From Cryptomeria japonica (lineage: Eukaryota; Streptophyta; Pinopsida; Cupressales; Cupressaceae), in NCBI RefSeq assembly GCF_030272615.1, contig NC_081406.1, forward strand, positions 483,879,900 to 483,943,899: a stretch of DNA of 64,000 bases, written 5' to 3'. Both the position numbers and the translations under genes were made by a program. Below the pieces are notes generated by a model. The model saw nothing but the letters and a program-made list of their open reading frames with translations, did not search any database and had not been told where the DNA came from. The first letter of the stretch is position 1; the number at the start of each line of letters is the position of its first letter. Positions 12,032-23,253 of the stretch are shown here, one piece after another.

Positions 12032-13969
12032 TATTTGCCTATGTTGGAGTCACGGGAGAGATTCCCATCGACACAGAGATTGTGACCTGAGCTGACCTTC
12101 GAGGACCAAGTGGCTATTGAGGCTATGGGTCTGAGACATATTCTGTATGTGCCTGAGTTTCGGGTGAACATGGGACTGCTGATTGCACTGGTGGAGAGGT
12201 GGAACTCCGAGACTTGCACCTTTCATTTACCGATGGGGGAGATGACAGTCACCCTCGAGGATGTATATAGGATTTTGAGGATACCGATCGATGGGGAGCT
12301 AATTCCCTACGATCAAGATGGAGACAGGGAGGCCCTAAGATGAGTGTTTTGGGACCCAGGACTGGAGATGAGGGTAGGGCATGTGGCATGGGATACCATG
12401 ACATAGACAGGATTGCCACTACCAGCAGTGATAGGAGGAGCGATCAGTGGGTTCTTGTTTCTGGATAGAGCGACATGAGGGTTGGCTGTGGGCTGGGGAG
12501 GTTCATTGGAGACACTGGTGACACAGCACACCAGATATGCCTGGGGACCGTGCGTGCTAGCGCACTTATATTATGAGTTGCACCAGTTTGTGTACCATGG
12601 GTCAGTGGGATTGGGCTGTGGGGTCACATTGTTACAGGTGTGGCCCTATGACCATCTACTAGTGATGAGACCGATACACTTCAGGGGCAAAGGTTATGGA
12701 CGCAGTTTCATGCATTTGTACGACATGATCACCTCACAGCCATGGATTGGCAGGTTAGAGCACTGGCGGCGGGTTATTGATGACATTGATATGGTTATAT
12801 GGAGGCCATACCTAGGATGTGAGCAGTGGGAGGATGATGCGGTAGAACTACCCTACACCTTCCAAAGTAGGTATCTGATTGGGCGGATGCCCTATGTACT
12901 AGAGAGGCAGCTAGTGGACAGGGTGGGCAAGCAGTTCGACAGGATCCAGCAGATGCCACGGGGTTCAGGCATGTATGCACGGACTGTTAGGGATCAGGCG
13001 CAGTTTGGGCCATTACTATCATATGATCAGGCTATTACAAAGCTAGTAGAGATGATGCCCCTACCCTGGGACATATGGCCAGAGATTGAGGATGTCGGCA
13101 TGGATGCCGAGTACACAACATATTGGGTCGAGCATCCATTCCCATGCTTGACGGATCTAGGAGAGCTACTAGATGGAGATGGTGGTGGGGATGGTGATGA
13201 TGATGGAGATGATGGGGGTAGAGGCCGACGGAGGAGGAGGGGGGCGGTTGGAGAGAGGAGGGTGGCACCGTGGAGGGAGGGTGGAGAGGACAGACAGGCT
13301 CGGGTGGTGAGGGGTCGCGGTGGATTGCCGCTACAGGTGCCAGTAGCACAGGGTCCCAGACAGGTGCAGGGACAAGGACAAGGATAGGTACAGGGATAGG
13401 TACAGGTACCACCACCAGTATAGGCACAGGAACAGGGGCAGGCACCCGTACAGGGGGAACCACAGGCAGAGCCATAGGGGGCTGAGGCAGAGGAGGATGA
13501 GCTAACTGAGCTAAGGGAGATCTACCAGGGATAGGGAGATGAGATCCAAGACTTGGAGAGGGAGAGGGATAGACTCAGGAGGTGGCTCAGAGATACTGAG
13601 CAGGAGCGGGACCAGGCCATTCAGCGCTACACAGAGGCTGAGACAGCACTGAGGGCTGGGAGGCAGGCAGTAGAGGACATAGGGGCTGGATATGCCTATG
13701 TCCTGTAGGTAGGGGAGGAGATAGGCTACTGGCATGATCTCTATTATGGTGCAGTGCCAGCTGATCAACGGGCGAAGAGCTTCCATAGACCATTGTGGAT
13801 AGCGACATCTACGGGAGGGAGCTAGAGGAGACAGGCATCTAGTGGTGGGGTTATGGGTCCTCCACCACCACCAGATAGAGGGGACAGGAGGGATGATCCT
13901 GGGGCAGGTCCTTCGGGGGCTCAGATTCTGTTGAGGCCAGGTGGCTCTGAGGGAGGGAGTTCATCATAG
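12032..13969 (+). pseudogene. Exon 2: plant mobile domain (PMD) protein of E4, antisense
   Basis: One frame of 646 codons to stop 13967-13969, with about 11 internal stops and no frameshift. The N-terminal region has the plant-mobile-domain signature: ALVERWNSETCTFHLP, then GEMTVTLEDV and a RIPIDGE end, followed by Trp/Tyr-rich sequence with WGP, GCGVTLLQ and WRPYL. After the domain come a Gly/Asp-rich acidic stretch (13170-13220), an Arg/Gln-rich stretch, a coiled coil (13500-13690) and a Pro/Gly tail with GGVMGPPPPP. The E6 copy (49394-51244) has the same order. PMD proteins are related to transposon-borne proteins and to plant silencing factors of the MAIN/MAIL type. The role in the element is unknown. 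Confidence 0.82.
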
Positions 13970-15723
13970 TCGTAGAGGGCTCCCTATGTATCAGTATTGT
14001 ATCATTTTTGTATGATGATGTAGACACCTTCGGGTGATTGTAGCCATATGATTTTGACATCATTATATCATGACACTTTATATATATATATATGAGATGA
14101 TTCATCTTTGCGGTAGCTATATGCATGTGTACCTATGTGATGAGATGTTCTTATGTGATGCTTATGATATGGATGCAAATATGTATATGATGCAATGCAA
14201 TATATTTTTTTTTTGTTCTTTTATGTTTTATATGTGTATGCATGATGCAAATGTGAATGTATGTAATGCAGATGAATACGATAATGGAAATGTAAATTGT
14301 GCTAACAGGTGTTGTGTGTAGGATGTGATGTAGTTGTGATATCTATATGTAAGTATGAAATGTTTATATGTGGTAATGTAGGTGCAACTACGTGAAATGC
14401 AAATATTTTTGGTGTGTCATTATACTCAGTCATGCGATAGCAGGCTATGTGGACTCAAGAAGGATGAAGAAAGTCAATCAAGAAAGGGGGATGAAAGATA
14501 GAAGATATGAAAGTGAAAGAGCTTCTTGTATGTTATCATCATTGAGCTTTATTATGGCAAGTAGGTTATGACAATCGAGGCATATGTTCGACCCAGAAAG
14601 TCATTGTACCCATTTGCATGGAGATAAGATAATCACAAACAAGGAATGCCCCAGTTCACACTAGACTCACAGTGTCCTCATATCCTTGGACAAGTCATAG
14701 AATTACTAAGAGACAATCCACAGACAACAAATACAAATAGGTGACGATACCCCATCCTCGCCTTTCTAGTCAAAGACATCCTGGAGATAGAATCTCTAGT
14801 CAGAGACATCCTAGAAAAGCTAAAAGACATGTCACCAAAAGATAAAATCAAAAGAAAACCAAGGCTTGACACCAACATCCACTGTAGTCCTCAAATTTAG
14901 TGTCTCTTGTCACTTGTATATGTCTTATTTGATTGTGGTCATAATGTTTACTTTCATAGAAAGGATAGATAGCACTGAACCATATGTTGTCTGAATCTGT
15001 TGAAAGATTTGATTTGTTGAAGCCCATTGTTGCTACTGTGTCTCATTTGAAACTGATTGAATCCATGAAACTGATACTTTATTGCGGAGAAGATGAAACT
15101 TTATTGCGGATCTGCGATGCAAATGTTGCTTTATTGCGGATTGTGTGCAGATAGACTAAAGAAAGCTGAAAGAAACTGTACTCCTCGAGACATGTGATGT
15201 TCTTAGTTCCACACCCATCACTAGATGTAGGATTTGCTTTAGCCACAAATAGGAGTTGATTTATTATGGATGGAAAGGGAGTGAAAATGGAGGTTTATTA
15301 TGAATGGCGAACCAATCTTGGGTAGATCAATAACAAGCCATGATGGGAATGTGTAAGTTTATTATGAACGAATAGGTTGTGAGTGTGTGCAAAGTGAAAG
15401 GATGAAAGTGAATCCTGAAGGAGGGAGGAGCAATGTCTCCACGCATGGCACTGGTGACCCAGTTTTCACCATGGTACTTGCCCAGGGTGCCATCGAAGTG
15501 GTTTTCACCATTGGACGAAATTATTTCTCTTTACTTTTTTCGATTTTTTCAATGTTTTTTGTGTCACAAGGCGCCTGTTTGCCAGGTTTTCACCAAGTAA
15601 CGATTTTTTTTTATTTTTTATTTTTTATTTTTTATTTTTTGTATTTTTGATTTTTTTGAATTTTTTTGTATTTTTGAATTTTTTGAATTTTTTTGTATTT
15701 TTGAATTAGGATACTCTGAAGAG
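13970..15723. other. E4 spacer between convergent antisense gene and pol
   Basis: AT-rich spacer where the plus-strand PMD gene and minus-strand pol meet tail to tail. It holds a short (ta)n run near 14081-14093, three ctttattgcgga words (15070-15140), tttattatgaa words (15257-15370), and a T-rich low-complexity run (15602-15706; A-rich in the pol sense). E6 has an analogous T-rich repeat in the same position. No ORF that I can support. Confidence 0.6.
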
Positions 15724-16983
15724 CTATGTGTAAAACCTGTGAATGTGCATGCTATTGATAGGATCCTCCAAAGGTTCACCTTCTCTAGTTGAGAGCTGAT
15801 ATGCACCAGATCCATATGCTGCTGTAATGATGTAAGGACCAAGCCAATTTGGTTCGAACTTGCTCTTCTTCTCTCTGTCTTGCTGATTTTGGAGGTTTTC
15901 TCTGAGAACCAAATCACCTACCTCAAATGTGCGAGGCTTGACCTTGTGATTGTAGTTATGACTCATTTGTTGTTGGTAAGCCTTGAGATGATTAAAAGCA
16001 GTTTGTCTTCATTCATCCAGTAGTTCAAGTTCTTGTAAGCGAGAGACCCTATAGTCTTCATCACTGATAATGTTTTGCAAAGAGACTCGTAAAGAGGGTA
16101 GCTTGACCTCAATAGGCAAGATGGCTTTAGTGCCATAGACAAGTGAATAGGGTGTAGCTCCTATAGGTGTGCAAACACCTGTGTGGTATGCCCAAAGTGC
16201 AGGATTAAGTTGGATATGCCAATTACGGTCAGTGTCGTCGACTGTCTTTTTTAGGATCTTAAGGATTGTCTTATTAGATGCCTCAGCTTGACCGTTACCT
16301 TGGGGGTAATATGGTGTGGAGAAAGGATGGGAAATATGGAAGCGATCACAGAGTTCATGAACATCCTAATTTTTGAAGGGACGCCCATTATCATTGATAA
16401 TGGAAACAGGAATACCGTATCGGCAAATGATATAGTTGAGGATGAACGTAGTAATCTGTTTTCCAGTGACTTGTGTGAGAGGAACGACTTCAATCCATTT
16501 TGTGAAATACTCTGTGGCAGTGATAATGAATTTATGACCATTGGAAGAAGGAGGGTGAATCTTGCCTATGAGATCGAGTCCCCACTGACAAAAGGGCCGA
16601 GGAGACGCAATTGGTTGAAGTTCTTGTGCTAGCGCATGTATGAGGTCTCCATGAATTTGACATTGCTTACATTTCTTGACAAACTGATATGAGTCCTTTT
16701 CCATATTGGGCCAGTAATATTCAGTCCTGATGAGTTTCTTGGCTAAGGTAGGACCACTAGCATGTGGACCACATATCCCTTCATGTACTTCACATAACAC
16801 AATCTGAGATTTGTCACTTTCTAAACATCTAAGAAGAGTGCCATCTAGACCTCACTGGTATAGGATATTAGCTAAAATGATATATCGAGAGGATTGGCGA
16901 ATGAAAGTGCAACATTGGTTATTTGATAGATCAAGAGGTAGGGTATTGTCATGAAGGTATGTGAAAATGGAACCATATAACTA
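15724..16983 (-). pseudogene. pol: E4 integrase
   Basis: C-terminal part of the polyprotein, ending at stop 15724-15726. An HHCC zinc-binding region (VHEGICGPH ... CKQCQ) is followed by the catalytic core: first Asp in WGLDLIGK, second in INDNGRPF, and Glu in the YYPQGNGQAEA region. The C-terminal GPY/F module (NWLGPYIIT) marks Ty3/Gypsy integrases. It inserts element cDNA into nuclear DNA. Stops after NILYQ, FKN and LLDE break it, but the frame is unchanged. Confidence 0.88.
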
Positions 16984-17739
16984 GGACTCGGGACCGACAA
17001 CACATATCATCTCAGTAGGATTGATTTCATATGAAGGAACCAAAAGGTTATCCACCAAGAACTCATAGCGGGTCTCATTTGGAGGTAGGTCGATTAGTGA
17101 AGCAATTGTAGCCATGGCATCTGTGGCTCGATTCTGCTCTCTTGGTATCTGCTCAAAGTCTATCTTTGTGAAATGTTGTTTTAGGTCATCCACCATTTTT
17201 TTGTAAGGCATTAATTTTTTATCCTTTGTTTGGTAATCATCAATTGCTTGATGGATTACAAGTTGAGAGTCCCCAAAAACATGAAGTTCCTGGATCTTCC
17301 ACTGAACTACAATCCGTAATCCAAATGTTAATGCCTCATATTCCGCTATATTATTAGTGCAAGGAAATGATAAGCGGTATGATTTTGGTATAGAATCCCC
17401 TTGAGGAGTTATAAAGAGGATGCCAGCTCTTGCCCCATGCTATGTGTATGAGCTGTTGAAGTACAGTTGCCATGGCTTTACATGTGACATTGTTAAAATG
17501 GATTCATCTGGAAATTCTGAACTTAGAGGAACATCATCTATCATGGGGGAATCTACTAATTGATCTGTGATGACTTGTCCTTTTATTGCTTTTCTGTCCA
17601 CATACTCGATGTCGAATTCACTCAGGATCATTACCCATTTGGCCAGTCGCCTAGTAAGCATTGCTTTATTGAGAAGGTATTTCAATGGATCTATCCTTGC
17701 AACCAACTTAGTCTTATGAGTTAGCATGTAATGTCGTAA
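16984..17739 (-). pseudogene. pol: E4 second (archaeal-type) RNase H
   Basis: A second RNase H follows the usual Gypsy RNase H, the dual arrangement described for the Tat lineage. It shows NNIAEYEAL (catalytic Glu) and FGDSQL (Asp), but the first catalytic Asp is lost: LYFNSSYT (17455-17457) instead of the LYFDGSYT seen in E6. A stop follows immediately. The domain would be inactive even if translated. Confidence 0.82.
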
Positions 17740-19230
17740 TTTCTATGAAGAAAAGACCACGGTGAGACATGCACGCTCAATTGGTGTGTAATTTAGCTCA
17801 TATCTCACCAATGTGCGATTGATATAGTATACTTCTTTTTCTTTGCCCTCAGCAATTTGTTGTGCTAAGAGTGCCCCTAGTGCTATTGGAGTAGCTGATA
17901 TGTATAGTAATAGAGGCTGATCTAGAACTGGTGGCATCAGAACTAGTGGCTTCAAAAGATAATCTTTGAGTGTCTGGAAAGCCTGTTGACAGTTATCATC
18001 CCATTTGAATTTGATGTTTTTATGTAGCAGGTGCTGAAAAGGATTACACTTATCTGCAAGTTGCGCTATGAATCTTCGTATGGACTGGAGTCTCCCTTGT
18101 AAAGATCGAAGTTGACTGATATTTCTTGGTGGTTGCATCTCTAGGATGGCCTTGACTTTTGTTGGATCAGCTTCGATTCCTCTTTTGGATACAATGAATC
18201 CTAGGAGCTTCTCGAAGGTTACTCCAAAGACACATTTCTTGGGGTTTAACCTTACTTTGTATTTTTCCAACCGATCAAAGATGACTGAAAGTATGTCCAA
18301 ATGTGTATTTCTGTCTATTGATTTGCCCAAGAGGTCATCGACATAATCTTCCATAGTTACGTGCATGAGATCATGAAAGATAGTAGTCATGGCTCTTTGA
18401 TATGTAGCAACTACATTTTTTAGCCCGAAGGGCATGACATTCTAGCATAAGGTTCCCCAAGGACAAGTGAATGATGTTTTATGTTGATCCTTGGATGCGA
18501 TCTTTATTTGATTATAACTAGAGATTCCATCCATCAACGATAACATTTCATGACATGCTATGAGATCGACAATCAAGTCAATATTTGGTAATAAGAAGTC
18601 ATCCTTAGGACAAGCTTTGTTGATGTCTCTGAAATCTGTACATATTCTGTTGTTGCGATCTGGTTTACTAACAGGCACTAAGTTGGAGATCCATTCAGGA
18701 TAATCATTTGGGCATATGAATCCGACATCCAGTAATTTCTCAAGCTCTACTTTGACCAATAATGCGACTTGTGGATGCACCTTTTTTAATTTTTGTTTCA
18801 CTGGTTTTGCCCTCGGTTTAACTGTCAAATGATGCATTACCAAATCCGGATCTAATCCAGGCATATCAACGTATGACCATGCAAAGTTGATTTGTTGTTC
18901 TTTGAAGAAACTTATGAATTTTGACCTTTCTGACTCCGTCAATGATTGAGCCAGGAATATGTTGTGTGGAACCTCTTCTGTACCAATGTTTGTTTTGATA
19001 GTCTCCTCTACCAACATGGATGACTTTTCCTCATATGATGCTGGGAGAATGTCGAGGCTTCCATCTTCGGGTGCCTCAGAGAGGTTTTCGCCCTCAGATA
19101 CGTCCTTTCTTTTTACTTTTTTGGGGTCAGATAGCGCCACAGTGTGGTTTTCGCCATAAGACCCTTGGTTTGTTCTTATTTTCACATTTTTGCAACTAGA
19201 AGGTCCGACACCCTCACCAAAATATGCCAC
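17740..19230 (-). pseudogene. pol: E4 reverse transcriptase and first RNase H
   Basis: RT palm motifs are present: ICTDFRDINKACPKD, SLMDGISSYNQI, MPFGLKN, and the YVDD active site at 18334-18345. The connection and Gypsy RNase H follow (ALGALLAQ, YELNYTPIERAC). It copies element RNA into DNA in the particle. One stop (18442-18444) separates the fingers/palm halves, another ends at 17743. Everything stays in the gag frame. Confidence 0.92.
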
Positions 19231-20199
19231 GCTATTGAGATCTATAGTGTATCTCGCTTTATGGTCCCCAGGGGGAAGATCATCTTGTATGCCAAGATAG
19301 TCAATAAAAGATTCATCATTTTCGAATGTGTCAAACTGCGCAGGTCCTTCATGATCCTAGTCAATGAGTTGGTGGTGAACAAGGGGAAGGCCTTTAATGT
19401 CTTCGAAGTTAGTGGGGCTAAGAGTGAAGATGCAGTTATATTCGGGTATGTCAAGGTAATTATCAAGGTCATCAATGGCACTCTCCTCATCAGTCTCGAT
19501 TGCGAACGAATCCAAATTATCATCACTAGTAGCACATTCTGGGACAGGTGTTCTCATTCTATGTGATTTCAACCTAGGACCTTGAGACAAGGACTATGTG
19601 GAATCCTCATGGGTTGTTTCTTGACCAACCTTGAATCTTTTATAAAATTCCTCTTCTTCTGTGGGTTCATTTGGCTCTCTGAATGTCTCGGTGAGCTCGT
19701 AGTCACTGGAGGATTTGTCTAAACCCCATTCCCATTCGTTGGAATATGTGGAATAGTGATCCTCTTGTTGAATCTTGGTAGCTTTAATTTGTAAGGCTTC
19801 TTCTATCCTTTGAGTGTGGACCTTGGAAGTCAGGAAACCAAGTCCTTTTGAGCATTCCTTTTTGAAAGTCAATTCAGGTTGTAAAGGTTCAATGATGCCT
19901 TCCTTTCGTAACCCAAGAGGGCTTTTTCCATCATACCCGAATTTTTGTAGGATCTTGAAACCTTTGCCATATTTCTCACATGGTAGACTGATGTGATCTT
20001 GTGTATCATGTTCAAGGTCTTCGTAAAGCATTTTGTATAAGTCTTCCTCTTCCAATTCGCCCCATCTTTGAAAGGAAGTAGGGTCCCATTTGAGTACAAT
20101 GATGGATACTTGCTTGTTAGGATGCGGTCTTCCATATTCTTTTGGTGAACTCATGACTTGTTGTAAGTACATGGTATGATTTAAAGTGTATTCCCCCAT
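19231..20199 (-). pseudogene. pol: E4 linker between protease and RT, with G-patch-like segment
   Basis: About 320 codons between protease and RT. A G-patch-like stretch lies at 19885-19968: KGFKILQKFGYDGKSPLG, then GIIEP. It fits the Gly-rich hh-x(3)-G-a-x(2)-G-x-G-h-G pattern loosely. G-patch segments bind RNA or helicases and follow protease in some retroviruses. The rest is acidic and low in recognisable structure (EEEEFYKRF, ESAIDDLDNYLD). Two stops interrupt it. Confidence 0.6.
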
Positions 20200-20817
20200 G
20201 CCCTTGTCCTAAAATTTGCCTTTAAGCTCACCTTGTTTTGATGTTGAAGTTTTTAATGACTCAGGATCAATGTATGCCGAAGAAGGAACAGCTTCACGAT
20301 TACTGGGAATGATGGTCTCAGTTTTTAATCTCAGGTTATTGTAGTATATGAACGGATTAGGCTCACCGTTAACTATTACCTCCACTCCATTGTGAGGAAA
20401 CTTAATGCATTGGTGATATGTAGATGGGACTGCCCTCATTTCATGAATCCAAGGATGCCCTAGCAATATGTTGTAAGTGAGATCTAGGTCTTGGACTTGA
20501 CAAACCACATCCTTCTTAACTAGCCCAACTCTGAGAGGTAAGGTGACTGTGCCCTTGGATGAACACTCTTCATCATCATATGCCTTGATGGTGATTTTGT
20601 TTGTAGAATTCATATCTTTATCAAAATATCCCAATTGTTTAATTGTGCTCAATGTACAAATGTTTAGACCAGCTCCTCCATCTATTAGGACTCGTTTTAT
20701 TCGATGTTTGTGTATGAAGGCTTCAATGTGTAGTGGTGCATTATGTGGTTGGCTCACGGATGCATCGTCGACTTCTATGAATGTAAGGGAATGTGGAATG
20801 GAAAGGTACCCCACCAT
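20200..20817 (-). pseudogene. pol: E4 aspartic protease (retropepsin-like)
   Basis: Active-site loop LIDGGAGLN with catalytic Asp at 20680-20682 (D-G-G rather than D-[ST]-G, seen in some plant Gypsy elements). It is followed by the YNILLGHPWI flap/C-terminal motif and a KFPHNG stretch also found in E7. It cleaves the Gag-Pol polyprotein in the particle. Open from 20817 to the stop at 20209. Confidence 0.85.
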
Positions 20818-23253
20818 GGCTTGAAACTAGTCCACGTTCAGATCAGTAGGGATAGCAGTGTCTCTCAAGATTTTGTCAAGAATAGCTTTATGTGTGGGGG
20901 ATATGCGTAAGAGCTCAAGGATGGAGATGAGCGTGGGTGTCTTCCCTAACTGTTCTACAAGGTCATATTCAAGCTTGGTTGATGAAGAAGAGGTGTTTTT
21001 GGCTAGAGCACCTTGCAAAGTGAACTTACCTTGACAGATTGTAACATGACATTCAGAGGTAGGTTCGGAAGAAGATCCAACACCTTTTAGGACAATCTTG
21101 GGTCTCTAGGTAGAATTCTCAGGGTTTTTGTCCTTGATGATAATGGTAGAGACATAATTGTCCATTAAAATGTGATTGATAGTTGAATCATAGTTATAGG
21201 TTGCTTTGGTATAGTTGGTTTGGTCATCTATGGCTTTAGCTTTTCCTTTGTCATGTTTTGGGAATGGTTCCTTAAACATCTCATGTTCTTGATTGGATGA
21301 GTGCCCTTCAATCTTAATGTCACCCCTATCAATGAGATCTTGTATGATGTTCTTCAGTCGATGATAATTTCCTGTCTTATGACCCTTGCTCTTATGAAAT
21401 TCACAATACTCATCATCATTCCACCAATTTGGTTTAACCTTTGGTTCATATGGAGGAAAATATGGAACTGTGATTACCTTGTTTGCCACTAGCTTTTTGA
21501 AAACTGACTCAAGTGGTTCTCCCAATGGGGTGTACTTCCTTTGTGATCTGGAAGTTGTTTGAGTATTCACTTGATTGTTTGTAGAACTTGATCCTAAAAA
21601 AATGAATTTGGGTCACACTGTGTTGGCATCAACAACACCATCATTAACTGTGTTCTTGTTTTTATTCCAAAATCTTGGCTTGTCCTTTCCTTTAAAGTCA
21701 TCTTTGTTTTCCTTGAATATCTTAATGACTCCTTGTTCAATTAGGACCTTCTCTATCACTAAGCCTTTTTCAATGACGTCCTTGAAGGTGGACAAACAAG
21801 CTTTCCTTAGATCATATCCAATGTCTTTGTTAACATTCTGGGTGAACATCTCTACCATTTGTTTTTGTGGAATTTCACAAGAGCATCTGCTGGCTAGATT
21901 TCTCCATCTTTGTAAAAATGATGAAAAAGATTCTCCATCCCTTTGCTTGGTGTTGCACAAAGTAGTGACTGATATGTCTGTCTCTATGTTGTAGGAGAAA
22001 TGTTGGATAAATTCCTCTGCTAAGTCACCCCATGACTTAATACTAGGTGGGAGTTGGGAGAACCATTCCATAGCTTGATCACCTAGGCTTTGTGGGAATA
22101 ATCTCATCAAATATGTCTCTTATGCTGCTACCTCAATACAAGCTATGAAAAATTGTCTTATGTGTGCCTTAGGATCCCCTTTTCCTCTATACTTATCAAA
22201 TTCAGGCATCACAAAGTGTGTAGGAAAGGGAGGCATTGGGATGCTCTTGTCAAATGGATAAGGACATATGTCTCTCATTGTGTATGTTGGCTTTGGTGTA
22301 TTTATGTCCTCCATTTTCTTTTGTAAGTCCCTGATTTGTTGTTCCAAATTGCTCTTAGGTGGAGATCGACTTCTTGGACCTTAGCCCATGCTTGAGGCAC
22401 CAATTGGAGGAGAAGCATGTTGCATATATGGATGATATTGATCATACACATGTTCATATGGAGGAGGTCTATAGTGATGTTGCATATATGGACCACTTGG
22501 TATAGATTCATGTTGAGGAACAAAATATCTACTTTGTCCATGTATACCATAGTCTACAGGCATGTCATGAGTTTGTTCTAGTGTTTTGCCCCCAAATTTG
22601 ACGTGGGGTGTCCTTGTGTCCAAATTTTGAGCATGCCTTTGAATATCCAATTGCTTTGGTGGTTGATCCTTAGCATTGGTATGTGATTGAGCATATCTTT
22701 CTGCATAAGACTTCCATAATGGTCTGCGAAGGTGAGTATCATATGCTTGACCATGTGTATGTGGGACCTTTGGTTTTTGAAATAAAGATGATGGTGATTC
22801 AAGCACAAGATGTGGTCTTGTATTGCCTCCACTATTAGGCCTCCTTTGATCCATGTTGGAGTGAGGTTGTTGCAAAGGTCAATTTTCCATTATTTGAGAC
22901 ATGTCAAAATCATGAGGTATCTTGGCTCCACTTTGTGCCATCATTTGTAAAAAGTATTGTCTATCCCTCATTATTTCCTCAACCAATCTATTGAAATAGG
23001 GATTCATAATGGATTCCTCCACATCTGTTGAATGTATGGAAAAGTTGTCCATATTGTCATTATGTGTATCATTATTGTTTGCAGTGTCCATGTTCTCAAC
23101 ATTTGGAATGTTTCTATAGGCATCCATGTCAGGTAATGTGTTATGATCAGTATTGAAAAAGACATCATTGTCATACTCATATACACTCATGTTTGCGGAC
23201 TCTTGAGCCTCTTTAGTTTCTCTCCTAGATTTTTGAAGATGGGTTTCAACCAT
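20818..23253 (-). pseudogene. gag: E4 gag
   Basis: ATG 23253 opens the 2,510-codon gag-pol frame. The N-terminal part is acidic and Asn/Asp-rich; the middle is Pro/His/Tyr-rich. The capsid-type retrotransposon gag domain covers roughly 21650-22300 (MPEFDKYRGKGDPKAHIRQF, AMEWFSQLP, EEFIQHFS). A single zinc-finger-like CEFHKSKGHKTGN (near 21370) follows, with its last Cys lost. Stops occur at 22879, 22381, 22120, 21613, 21106 and 20827, all without a change of frame. Confidence 0.85.

Noticed and set aside
13035-13475. Val/Pro-rich minus-strand ORF opposite the PMD exon
   Set aside because: Shadow of the Gly/Gln/Arg-rich repeat-like coding on the plus strand.
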